Part shown: piece after piece, positions 8,045 through 16,075 of the stretch | How the letters are laid out: every line of letters starts with the position of its first letter | Numbering within the stretch: position 1 is the stretch's first letter | Assembly (NCBI RefSeq): GCF_040225985.1 | Contig: NZ_JBBPEU010000001.1 | Span: forward strand, 619,809-683,808 | Source of the DNA: Shimia sp040225985 | Lineage (GTDB): Bacteria > Pseudomonadota > Alphaproteobacteria > Rhodobacterales > Rhodobacteraceae | Reading direction: 5' to 3' | Length of the DNA stretch: 64,000 nt | Notes under the pieces: generated by a model | Database searches by the model: none | Seen by the model: the letters and a program-made list of their open reading frames with translations, nothing else | What the model was told of the DNA's origin: nothing | Position numbers and translations under genes: made by a program

Positions 8045-9199
8045 TCAAGCCTGCTCTTCTTCCATGGCGGCCATGACCGTCTGGTTAAAGGCGGCAAGGG
8101 CGCCTTCAAACCGGCCGAACGTCACATGCCGGTTGGCCCCCGCACCCAGCCCCGCCTGCGCTCCGGCATTGACCTCGAAGTCTTCGGACAGGGTGACCTT
8201 GGTGATGGCATGGTTGCGCTTCCAGTGCTCGGCCTGTTCCGAATCCTCAAGGTTGCTTGAGGCGGGCACTACGGTGGAAAGGCGAAGTTCTGTCTGCCCC
8301 TCGTTCAGTGGGGTCGCGTGGATCCATGCGATGTGATCTTGCATGACCAGAAGCTGGCTGAGCGGGAACACGCAATAGAGCACGTTGGCATCCCTGCGGA
8401 TGTCCCAATCCTCGCGCGGCATGTCCTGCAGGTCGGCCAGATGGGCGCGGGGCAGAACCGAGCGCATATGTTTGCCCAGCATCCGGTAACTGGACAGGTT
8501 ATCAAGAAAATGCGGCCCGATCGTGTGCTTGTGTGTGACCTTGAAATGATAGGCTTCGATGCCGCCTTCGATCAGCAATTTCCAGTTGGCGTCGACGGTC
8601 AAGGTATCCGAGACGGCGATTTTCATTTTGGCCGTGTCGAGCCAGCCGAAATCCTCGACCAGAGGGGCGACAAAGGCGTCGATGTGCATTGTGCCGTTTG
8701 GATCCGGCAAAACCCAGATCCAGCCCAACCGTTCCGCAGCGGGGAGGCGTATCAGCCCCATTTTGGATTTGTCGACGCCGGGAAACCCCTGTTTTTCATG
8801 GGGAATTCCGCGCAAATCGCCTTGGTTCGAAAATGTCCAGGCGTGGTAAGGGCAGGAAAACGCGTTTCTGCATCCCTTCTCGTCCTCGACCAGACGTGCG
8901 CCACGATGGCGGCAGACGTTCAGGAATGCATGCACTTTGCCGTCCCTGTCTCGGGTCAACAGGACAGGCAAGCCCGCAATCTCCTTGCGCAGGAAACTAC
9001 CGGCGTCTGGCAGTTCGCTGGCATGTACTGTCAATTGGGGAAATCGGCGGAAGACTTGCGCCTGTTCCTGCTGAAAATGCGCCGGGTCGTTATAGCGGGA
9101 CACGGGGTTCTCAAAGATGGTGTCGTCCAGATAGGCCGATTGGGCCGAATGCAGGCCCAGCAATTCTTCTAGAAGATAGAGTTCAGTCGCGCGTTCCAT
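8045..9199 (-). CDS. Rieske non-heme iron oxygenase, alpha subunit
   Basis: A 384-residue oxygenase. The Rieske [2Fe-2S] ligands are Cys96/His98 (CRHRG) and Cys116/His119 (CPYHAW). The mononuclear iron site is His217, His222 and Asp339. Glu214 (IEAYH) occupies the inter-subunit bridging position, usually Asp in aromatic ring dioxygenases and Glu in carnitine/betaine-type enzymes, so a quaternary amine or other non-aromatic substrate is as likely as an aromatic one. No reductase gene is adjacent. The SD is excellent (AAGGAGG, 5 nt). Two operator dyads and a divergent TetR gene lie immediately upstream. Confidence 0.9.
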   Translation of the reverse strand: MERATELYLLEELLGLHSAQSAYLDDTIFENPVSRYNDPAHFQQEQAQVFRRFPQLTVHASELPDAGSFLRKEIAGLPVLLTRDRDGKVHAFLNVCRHRGARLVEDEKGCRNAFSCPYHAWTFSNQGDLRGIPHEKQGFPGVDKSKMGLIRLPAAERLGWIWVLPDPNGTMHIDAFVAPLVEDFGWLDTAKMKIAVSDTLTVDANWKLLIEGGIEAYHFKVTHKHTIGPHFLDNLSSYRMLGKHMRSVLPRAHLADLQDMPREDWDIRRDANVLYCVFPLSQLLVMQDHIAWIHATPLNEGQTELRLSTVVPASSNLEDSEQAEHWKRNHAITKVTLSEDFEVNAGAQAGLGAGANRHVTFGRFEGALAAFNQTVMAAMEEEQA

Positions 9200-9208
9200 A
9201 TGAGCCTC

Positions 9209-9224
9209 CTTACCATTCGGTAAG
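9209..9224. promoter_or_regulatory. TetR operator dyad 1
   Basis: CTTACCATTCGGTAAG is a 16-bp dyad with 6-bp perfect arms (CTTACC/GGTAAG). It touches the SD of the Rieske gene, so binding would block its transcription. Confidence 0.75.
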
Positions 9225-9232
9225 ATTATATG

Positions 9233-9248
9233 CTTACCAAATGGTAAG
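9233..9248. promoter_or_regulatory. TetR operator dyad 2
   Basis: CTTACCAAATGGTAAG repeats the same 6-bp arms, centred 24 bp from dyad 1. It lies between the divergent Rieske and TetR genes and fits cooperative binding of two TetR dimers. Confidence 0.75.
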
Positions 9249-9304
9249 TTGTCAACAGATTCGAATTCGGGCATCCCTGTCGGGGCAATGACCGGAGTTC
9301 AGAC

Positions 9305-9913
9305 ATGACTGCAGAGGCGCCACATGATACACGGACCCAATTCATAGAGGCGGCTCGCCAGCTTTTTGCCGAGCGGGGCTTTTATGGAACGTCGATTGCC
9401 GCCATCGCGGACGAGTTGGGGATGACCAAACAGGCGCTGATCCACCATTTCGGCAGTAAGGAAAAACTCTATGGCGAGGTGCTGGCACGGCTGTCCAACC
9501 GGTTTACGCGTGTCTTGGAGGATATTGAGGCGGGCGGTGGCCCGGCAGAGGACCGTTTGCGCCGGTTCTGCACCACGTTCTGCGAGATTGCCCTGACGCA
9601 TCCCGACGACACGCGGCTGATCATGCGAGAGCTTCTCGACAACCGCCAGAGGGCTGAACAGGCCGATGCATGGTATCTGAAACCATTTCTCGAAAACCTG
9701 ACCAACACCGTTCTTGAAACTGAACGCTGGCAGGACGCCACGCCGCCCGAGGCGTTGGCGCTGGTCTATAATGTGCTGGGGGCGGTGAGTTACTTCGCTA
9801 TCTCCGAGCCTACCCTGTCGCGCATGTTCGGCCCGACGGAATACGAGGCCACCCGTCGTGCCTATCCCGACAAAGTCGCACTTTTGGCGGAGGGGTTCTT
9901 TGGCACGGCATAG
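9305..9913 (+). CDS. TetR family transcriptional regulator
   Basis: A 202-residue repressor. The N-terminal helix-turn-helix (about residues 10-57) reads ARQLFAERGFYGTSIAAIADELGMTKQALIHHFGSKEKLY, a textbook TetR DNA-binding domain. The C-terminal ligand domain is all-helical and family-specific. SD GGAG lies 7 nt before the ATG. It is divergent from the Rieske/deacylase unit and very likely represses it, and itself, through the two dyads at 9209-9248. The inducer is probably the oxygenase substrate. The globin gene follows 76 nt downstream. Confidence 0.93.
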   Translation: MTAEAPHDTRTQFIEAARQLFAERGFYGTSIAAIADELGMTKQALIHHFGSKEKLYGEVLARLSNRFTRVLEDIEAGGGPAEDRLRRFCTTFCEIALTHPDDTRLIMRELLDNRQRAEQADAWYLKPFLENLTNTVLETERWQDATPPEALALVYNVLGAVSYFAISEPTLSRMFGPTEYEATRRAYPDKVALLAEGFFGTA

Positions 9914-9989
9914 GCGTCCGGCCTGATGTTAAGGATTGCTTCAAAAGATCATGTCACCTTGTCCGCACGGGTGGTTCGCAAGGCAGGAC

Positions 9990-10400
9990 ATGATGGACAA
10001 GACGCAAAGACAGGTGCTGGAGCAAAGCTATGTGCAGGTCTTCGCCCGCAAGGCAGAGCTGGCCACGCGGTTTTATGATCACCTGTTCGCGGCCGATCCG
10101 GGGCTGCGCGCCCTGTTCCCGAAAGACATGTTCATGCAGCGCGAAATGTTCGCGTCGATCCTGGTGCTGATCCTCAAACACGCCTCGCGCCCCGAGACAT
10201 TTCATGATCTGGGCGGGCGTCTTGCGGCGCAACACGCCAAGACGGGGGTGACCTATACCCAATACGCGTTGGCGGTGGATGCCTTTGTCGCGGCGATGCG
10301 GGATGTTTTGGGGGCCGCACTGTTGCCCGAAGTGGAACAGGCCTGGCAGGCGGCCATGCAGGATCTGGTGTCCCACATGGCCCCCGACATGTCCGGCTGA
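9990..10400 (+). CDS. Single-domain bacterial globin
   Basis: A 136-residue globin like Vitreoscilla haemoglobin or the heme domain of flavohaemoglobins. The tyrosine in ATRFYDHLF is the likely distal B10 ligand and the histidine in RLAAQHAKTGV is the proximal heme ligand. The FPKDM stretch after it is typical of the CD region. Likely roles are NO detoxification or oxygen handling; no reductase domain is attached. The start at 9990 (AAGG six nt upstream) removes a non-conserved extension possible from 9936 or 9951. It directly abuts the opposing gabD stop. Confidence 0.88.
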   Translation: MMDKTQRQVLEQSYVQVFARKAELATRFYDHLFAADPGLRALFPKDMFMQREMFASILVLILKHASRPETFHDLGGRLAAQHAKTGVTYTQYALAVDAFVAAMRDVLGAALLPEVEQAWQAAMQDLVSHMAPDMSG

Positions 10401-11876
10401 TCAGACGGACATGCAGATATATTTCATTTCGAGGTAATCCTCGATGCCGTGATGGCTGCCTTCGCGGCCGAGGCCCGATTGCTTGACGCCGCCGAACGGG
10501 GCGACCTCGGTCGAGATGATGCCGGTGTTCACTCCGACGATCCCGTATTCCAGTGCCTCGGCCACTTTGTAAACGCGGCTCAGGTCCTTGGCATAGAAAT
10601 ACGAGGCCAGACCAAAGATCGTGTCGTTGGCCATCGCGATCACTTCGTCCTCGTTCTCGAACTTGAACAGCGGGGCCAGCGGGCCAAAGGTTTCGTCCGT
10701 GGCAAAGGCCATGTCGGTCGTCGCACCGGTCACGATGGTCGGCTGAAAGAACGTCCCGCCAAGTTCGGATGGATTGCCGCCCAGAATGACCTCGGCCCCT
10801 TTGGCGGTGGCATCGGCGATGTGTTCCTGCACCTTCTCGACCGCTTCGCCGTTGATCAGCGGGCCAAAGATGGTGCCGTCCTCAAGGCCGTCACCGACCT
10901 TCATTTCGGCGACGCGCGCGCGCAGTTTTTCGGCAAAGGCATCATAAACACCCGCCTGCACGTAAATCCGGTTGGCACAGACACAGGTTTGCCCGTTGTT
11001 GCGGAATTTGCACAGGATTGCGCCTTCAACCGCCGCATCCAGATCGGCGTCGTCGAACACGATGAACGGCGCGTTGCCGCCCAGTTCCATCGAGCATTTC
11101 ATCACGCTGTCCGCCGCCTGCCGCAGCAGGATACGCCCCACTTCGGTCGAGCCGGTAAAGGTCAGTTTGCGCACGGCATCGTTTTCGCAGAATTCCTTGC
11201 CGATCTCGCTGGCACGCGACGAGGGCACGACATTGAACACGCCAGCCGGAATGCCTGCGCGTTCGGCCAGAACGCCCAGCACGATTGCTGAAAGCGGCGT
11301 TTCCGCTGCCGGACGGGCCACAAAAGAGCAGCCTGCCGCCAGCGCCGGACCGGCCTTGCGGGTGATCATCGCGTTGGGAAAGTTCCAGGGGGTGATCGAC
11401 GCGGCCACACCAATCGGCTGTTTGATCACGGTGATGCGTTTGTCGCGCTGGTGGCCGGGAATGGTTTCGCCATAGATGCGTTTGGCTTCTTCCCCGAAAA
11501 ATTCGATGAAGGATGCGCCATAGGCGATTTCGCCCACCGCTTCGGCCAGCGGCTTGCCCATTTCGGCGGTCAGGATGGTGCCAAGATCCTGCTGGTTCTC
11601 CATCATCAGGTCGAACCATTTGCGCAGCACGGCGGCGCGTTCCTTGCCGGTCCACTTGGCCCAGTCTTTCTGTGCGGTATCGGCCTGCGCGATTGCGCCC
11701 GCAACCTGTGCGCGGCTGACATCGGCCACTTGGGCAATCACGTCGCCACGGGCGGGGTTGGTCACTTCAAAGGTGCCATTGTCCCCTTCAACCCAGGCTC
11801 CGCCGATATAGGCGCGGGTTTCCAGAAGGCTGGGATCCTTGAGCAGGGACTTCAGGTCGGTGGTGGTGTCGAGCAT
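10401..11876 (-). CDS. gabD: NAD(P)-dependent succinate-semialdehyde dehydrogenase
   Basis: A 491-residue aldehyde dehydrogenase. Visible are the TPWNFPNAMITRKAGPALAAGC region, the glutamate base in MELGGNAPFIVFDDADLD and the catalytic Cys in FRNNGQTCVCANR. The C-terminal GGVKQSGLGREGSHHGIEDYLE is typical of GabD. It oxidises succinate semialdehyde from 4-aminobutyrate to succinate. No GABA transaminase gene is next to it. The ATG at 11876 follows the family length; an upstream in-frame extension to 11948 is not conserved. It is divergent from the hydrolase/GMC operon at 11971. Confidence 0.93.
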   Translation of the reverse strand: MLDTTTDLKSLLKDPSLLETRAYIGGAWVEGDNGTFEVTNPARGDVIAQVADVSRAQVAGAIAQADTAQKDWAKWTGKERAAVLRKWFDLMMENQQDLGTILTAEMGKPLAEAVGEIAYGASFIEFFGEEAKRIYGETIPGHQRDKRITVIKQPIGVAASITPWNFPNAMITRKAGPALAAGCSFVARPAAETPLSAIVLGVLAERAGIPAGVFNVVPSSRASEIGKEFCENDAVRKLTFTGSTEVGRILLRQAADSVMKCSMELGGNAPFIVFDDADLDAAVEGAILCKFRNNGQTCVCANRIYVQAGVYDAFAEKLRARVAEMKVGDGLEDGTIFGPLINGEAVEKVQEHIADATAKGAEVILGGNPSELGGTFFQPTIVTGATTDMAFATDETFGPLAPLFKFENEDEVIAMANDTIFGLASYFYAKDLSRVYKVAEALEYGIVGVNTGIISTEVAPFGGVKQSGLGREGSHHGIEDYLEMKYICMSV

Positions 11877-11970
11877 GGGTGTGTCTCCGGTTTTCGATGG
11901 CACAGGCAAGGTAATTGCGGCTAGGGTTCGAGTGCAACCTGTTCGCATAATTACTTAACAAGATAAGCAA

Positions 11971-12780
11971 ATGAGTCAAGACAGCCTCGATGACGCCTAC
12001 GCCAACGCTACATATATTCCGGGTGCCGCGGAATATCCCCCAAGATGGACCAAAGAAGCCCGGGCTTTTCGCGATAATCTTCGAGAAAATGACCAGATCA
12101 TCGAAGATTTTCCCTATGGCGAGGGCGCGCGCGAAGTTTTCGACCTGATGATGCCGGAAACCCCGGCAATGGGTCTCGCTGTGTTTGTGCATGGCGGCTA
12201 TTGGCTGCGCTTTGACAAATCCGTCTGGTCGCATCTCGCGGCGGGTCTGCTTGCGCGGGGCTGGGCCGTTGCCATGCCGTCCTATGACCTGTGTCCGTCG
12301 GTGCGGATCAGGGACATCACCCGTCAGATCACCCTTGCCGTGACCGAGGCCGCCGCCCATGTTGCGGGCCCCATCCTTTTGGCAGGGCATTCGGCGGGCG
12401 GACATCTGGTGGCGCGCATGGCCTGCGAAAACGTGCTGCCCACGAATATTGCCAACAGGCTCAAACACGTGATGCCGATTTCTCCGCTCAGCGACCTGCG
12501 CCCCCTGATGCAGACCGCGATGAATGATGACTTCAACATGGACGAGGCCGCGGCCATGGCCGAAAGCCCGATCTTCAAAAAGCCGCTCTCGGTGCCGGTC
12601 ACAGTCTGGGTCGGAGAGGACGAACGCCCGGCTTTTCTGGATCAGGCCATGTGGCTGGCCGAAGCGTGGGAATGCGGACATGTCGTTGAGCAGGGCAAAC
12701 ACCATTTCGACGTGATCGACGGCCTGACAGACCCCGACAGCCTTTTGACCCAAATGTTGATTGGCGGAGACATCGCATGA
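11971..12780 (+). CDS. Alpha/beta hydrolase, arylformamidase-like
   Basis: A 269-residue α/β hydrolase. FVHGGYW (about residues 71-77) is the oxyanion-hole motif typical of kynurenine formamidases. The nucleophile elbow is GHSAGGH (about residues 138-144), with a late Asp and the His in KHHFDV completing a triad. No tryptophan-kynurenine genes are adjacent, so substrate is open. The stop overlaps the GMC oxidoreductase start by ATGA, so the two act together. No clear SD precedes the ATG, which suggests a very short leader or weak initiation. Confidence 0.83.
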   Translation: MSQDSLDDAYANATYIPGAAEYPPRWTKEARAFRDNLRENDQIIEDFPYGEGAREVFDLMMPETPAMGLAVFVHGGYWLRFDKSVWSHLAAGLLARGWAVAMPSYDLCPSVRIRDITRQITLAVTEAAAHVAGPILLAGHSAGGHLVARMACENVLPTNIANRLKHVMPISPLSDLRPLMQTAMNDDFNMDEAAAMAESPIFKKPLSVPVTVWVGEDERPAFLDQAMWLAEAWECGHVVEQGKHHFDVIDGLTDPDSLLTQMLIGGDIA

Positions 12781-14360
12781 GCTGGGATTACATCGTTGTT
12801 GGCGCAGGCAGCGCAGGCTGTGTTGTGGCAAGCCGGCTAAGCGCCGCCGGTTACAAGGTGCTGTTGCTCGAGGCGGGCGGCAGAGACAACTACCACTGGA
12901 TTCACATCCCGATGGGGTATCTTTACTGCATCGGCAATCCGCGCACCGACTGGATGTATAAAACGGCACCCGATGCTGGGTTGAACGGCCGGTCCCTCCT
13001 CTATCCGCGCGGCAAGGTGCTGGGCGGGTGTTCATCAATCAACGGGATGCTGTACCTGCGCGGGCAGGCGGCAGATTATGACGGCTGGCGGCAGATGGGC
13101 AATCCGGGCTGGGGCTGGGACGATGTGCTGCCCCTGTTCAAGCGGGCCGAGGATTACATGGATGGCCCCTCTGAAATGCACGGCACCGGCGGCGAATGGC
13201 ATGTCGACAACCAGCGCCTGCACTGGGATGTTCTGGACGATTGGATGGCCGCCGCCGAGGCCGCGGGGATCAGGCGGACCAATGATTTCAACACCGGTAA
13301 CAACGAAGGTGTCGGCTATTTCAAGGTGAATCAGACCAAGGGCTGGCGGCTGAACACAGCCAAGGCGTTCCTGCGCCCCGTCAAGGATACGCGCCTGAAG
13401 GTCGAGGTCCATGCCCAGACCAACCGTCTCTTGATCGAAGAGGGGCGGGTTATCGGGGTTGAATACACCCAGAACGGCCAGGTAAAACAGGCCCGTGCGG
13501 GGGGCGAGGTGATCCTGTCCGCGGGGGCCGTGAATTCACCCAAGATCCTGCAGCTCTCAGGCATCGGGCCGGGCGCACTGTTGCAAAAATACGGGATCGA
13601 CACGCTGCACGAGATGCCTGCGATTGGCGAGAACCTGCAAGACCATCTGCAACTGCGCTGCGCCTGGAAACTGGACGGGGCAAAGACGCTGAATACCATG
13701 GCAAATTCACTTTGGGGCAAGGCGAAGATCGGGCTGGAGTATCTGGCGAAACGGTCCGGGCCGATGTCGATGGCGCCTTCGCAACTCGGCGCCTTCACGA
13801 AATCGCGCGCCGATCTGGAAACGCCTGATCTGGAATATCACGTGCAGCCCCTGACGCTTGAGGCGTTTGGCCAGCCGCTGCACGATTTTCCCGCCATGAC
13901 CGCCAGTGTCTGTAACCTGCGTCCGGAAAGCCGCGGGCATGTGCGCATCGCGTCGCCCGACCCGGAGGCCATGCCCGAGATCGCGCCGAATTACCTTTCC
14001 ACCGAAGGGGATCGCGCGGTTGCCGTGGCGGCCATTCGTCAGGCACGCCACATCATGGGGCAGGCCCCGATGGCGAAATACAGTCCCGAGGAAATGAAAC
14101 CGGGCCTCACGGCACAGGACGATGCCCAGTTGGTACAGGCGGCGGGCGATATCGGCACCACGATCTTTCACCCCGTCGGCACAGTGCGCATGGGCGCGGA
14201 TGATGCCGCACCGCTTGATCCGCAATTGAGGATGCGTGGCCTCGGCGGCCTGCGCGTGGTCGATGCGTCGATCATGCCGACCATCACCAGCGGAAATACA
14301 AACTCGCCGACCATCATGATCGGCGAGAAAGCAAGTCAGATGATTTTGGAAGGGGCCTAG
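12777..14360 (+). CDS. GMC-family FAD-dependent oxidoreductase (choline dehydrogenase-like)
   Basis: A 527-residue flavoprotein. The FAD-binding dinucleotide motif VVGAGSAGCVVASRLS is at residues ~6-21. GMC signature 1 is near 80-100 (YPRGKVLGGCSSINGMLYLRG) and signature 2 near 250-265 (GAVNSPKILQLSGIGP). The active-site histidine lies in TTIFHPVGTVRMG and the asparagine in GNTNSPTIMIGEKA. It oxidises an alcohol to an aldehyde; choline, PEG-type and other alcohols are all possible. It is translationally coupled to the upstream hydrolase. Its TAG stop shares CTAG with the opposing yghU stop. Confidence 0.93.
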   Translation: MSWDYIVVGAGSAGCVVASRLSAAGYKVLLLEAGGRDNYHWIHIPMGYLYCIGNPRTDWMYKTAPDAGLNGRSLLYPRGKVLGGCSSINGMLYLRGQAADYDGWRQMGNPGWGWDDVLPLFKRAEDYMDGPSEMHGTGGEWHVDNQRLHWDVLDDWMAAAEAAGIRRTNDFNTGNNEGVGYFKVNQTKGWRLNTAKAFLRPVKDTRLKVEVHAQTNRLLIEEGRVIGVEYTQNGQVKQARAGGEVILSAGAVNSPKILQLSGIGPGALLQKYGIDTLHEMPAIGENLQDHLQLRCAWKLDGAKTLNTMANSLWGKAKIGLEYLAKRSGPMSMAPSQLGAFTKSRADLETPDLEYHVQPLTLEAFGQPLHDFPAMTASVCNLRPESRGHVRIASPDPEAMPEIAPNYLSTEGDRAVAVAAIRQARHIMGQAPMAKYSPEEMKPGLTAQDDAQLVQAAGDIGTTIFHPVGTVRMGADDAAPLDPQLRMRGLGGLRVVDASIMPTITSGNTNSPTIMIGEKASQMILEGA

Positions 14361-15238
14361 GCCTCTTCCCCCTCGGCGGGTTCCAGCTTGTCCTGCGTCG
14401 CGGTTTCAAAATCCTCGGCGCTGTGGCGGTTGCGCAGTTGTTTATCAAGGTCGCCCCAAGACCGGTTGACCATCACGCCGCGTTTCACTGCGGGGCGGTC
14501 GTTGATCTCTTTGGCCCAGCGTTGCACGTGCTCATAGCTTTCCACGTCAAGGAATTCGCCCGCTTCGTACAGACGACCCAGGGCCAAAGCACCGTACCAC
14601 GACCAGATCGCGATATCGGCGATAGTATAGTCTTCGCCCGCGATATAACGCGTCTCGGCCAGTTGGCGGTTCAGCACGTCAAGCTGGCGCTTGGTTTCCA
14701 TCGCAAAGCGGTTGATCGGGTATTCCCACTTTTCCGGCGCATAGGCATAGAAATGGCCAAAGCCGCCGCCCAGATAAGGGGCACTGCCCATCTGCCAGAA
14801 AAGCCAGCTGAGCATCTCGGGGCGTTTGGCCGGATCAGACGGCAGGAAAGCATCGAATTTCTCGGCAAGGTGCAACAGGATCGCGCCGGATTCGAACACG
14901 CGCACCGGCGTGTCTCCGCTGCGGTCCATCAACGCGGGAATTTTCGAGTTGGGGTTCACATCGACAAACCCCGACCCAAACTGGTCCCCGTCGCCGATAT
15001 TGATCAGCCATGCATCATATTCCGCGCCCTTGTGACCTGCGGCCAGCAGTTCTTCCAGCATCACGGTCACCTTCACCCCGTTCGGGGTTGCCAGCGAATA
15101 TAGCTGGTAAGGATGTTCTCCCACAGGCAGCTCTTTGTCATGGGTCGGCCCTGCAATAGGGCGGTTAATGCTGGCGAATTTTCCGCCGCTGCTTGCGTCC
15201 CATGTCCAGACTTTCGGGGGGGTATAGGTATCGGTCAT
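14357..15238 (-). CDS. yghU: Glutathione-dependent disulfide-bond oxidoreductase YghU
   Basis: A 293-residue GST-fold protein. It aligns closely by eye with E. coli YghU: PPKVWTWD at the start, FASINRPIAGPTHDKELPVG, the LATPNGVKVTVMLEELL thioredoxin-fold segment, NPNSKIPAL, FGHFYAYAPEKWEYPINRF and WAKEINDRPAVKRG. These proteins bind two glutathiones and reduce disulfides and organic hydroperoxides. The ATG at 15238 gives the expected length. It stands alone, between the convergent GMC gene and the ferritin terminator. Confidence 0.95.
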   Translation of the reverse strand: MTDTYTPPKVWTWDASSGGKFASINRPIAGPTHDKELPVGEHPYQLYSLATPNGVKVTVMLEELLAAGHKGAEYDAWLINIGDGDQFGSGFVDVNPNSKIPALMDRSGDTPVRVFESGAILLHLAEKFDAFLPSDPAKRPEMLSWLFWQMGSAPYLGGGFGHFYAYAPEKWEYPINRFAMETKRQLDVLNRQLAETRYIAGEDYTIADIAIWSWYGALALGRLYEAGEFLDVESYEHVQRWAKEINDRPAVKRGVMVNRSWGDLDKQLRNRHSAEDFETATQDKLEPAEGEEA

Positions 15239-15373
15239 TATGTATCGCGCCCTGTTTTTGTGGTTCCCGTCGAATGTAGGGGCTTTCTTGGGAATGTGGA
15301 GGGGCAACCCAGACCGCAAGTCCATATTCAGAGCGTTCGCCCCGCGATTTCTCAGGTTTTCAGAAAAAAAAGC

Positions 15374-15400
15374 AGGTTTCGGGCGGGATTCCCGAAACCT
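15374..15400 (-). terminator. Rho-independent terminator after ferritin
   Basis: A perfect 10-bp stem AGGTTTCGGG/CCCGAAACCT (15374-15383 with 15391-15400) has a 7-nt loop. Reading the minus strand it is followed by GC and a run of eight Ts. Confidence 0.92.
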
Positions 15401-15433
15401 GTTCCAATCATGTGCAGTTTGGCGCGGGCGGTG

Positions 15434-15949
15434 TCAGGCCTCTTCCGGCGCAGGCACGGGGCGGGCCGCGCCCAATTCCTTGTCGAGCTCCAGAAGGAAC
15501 CAGCGGTTGCCATCTGCCGCGCGGGCCTTGTCCAGAACGGTGGCAAAGACGTCTTCTTCTTCGATCTGTTCATCAAGGAACCAGTTCAGCATGTGCTGCG
15601 CGGAATAGTCGTCATGTTCTTTGGCCAGTGCGAACAGGGCATTGATCTGGGCGGACACGCCTTCCTCCATCGCAAGCGCTGTCGCGATGGTCTCTTCCGG
15701 CGATCCGTATTCCTCTTGTGGTTTGGCATTGCCTTCAAGCGTGACACGCCCGCCGCGTTTCACCATGAAATCATAGATGCGCATCGCGTGTTCGGTCTCT
15801 TCCAACGACTGGCTGCGGAACCACGCCGCAAATCCCGGCAGGTCAATCGAGTCGAAATAGGCCGCCATCGACAAATAGGTATAGGACGCCTGCAATTCGG
15901 CGTTGATCTGGGTGTTGAGGGCCTCGGCCACTTTGGCGTTCATCTTCAT
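15434..15949 (-). CDS. Bacterial ferritin (FtnA-like)
   Basis: A 171-residue non-heme ferritin that forms a 24-mer storing ferric iron. The di-iron ferroxidase residues are recognisable: Glu in NAELQASYTYLSMAAYF, the LEETEHAMRIYDFMVKRGG segment with ExxH, and the QHMLNWFLDEQIEEE helix. There is no methionine heme ligand of the bacterioferritin type. The ATG at 15949 has AAGGA six nt upstream; the ATG at 15943 is a weaker alternative. Ends in a perfect terminator. No Fur box was identified with confidence. Confidence 0.92.
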   Translation of the reverse strand: MKMNAKVAEALNTQINAELQASYTYLSMAAYFDSIDLPGFAAWFRSQSLEETEHAMRIYDFMVKRGGRVTLEGNAKPQEEYGSPEETIATALAMEEGVSAQINALFALAKEHDDYSAQHMLNWFLDEQIEEEDVFATVLDKARAADGNRWFLLELDKELGAARPVPAPEEA

Positions 15950-16075
15950 GTCTTGTCCTTTCTGGTCCCGCGCATGGTCTGATGGCGTCTGCGCCATCGG
16001 GGCGGGATCCCTTGTCACCAGATATAGGGTTTCAATAGCACCTTGGAAGGGGGTAAACGCATAAAAAACAATAGG

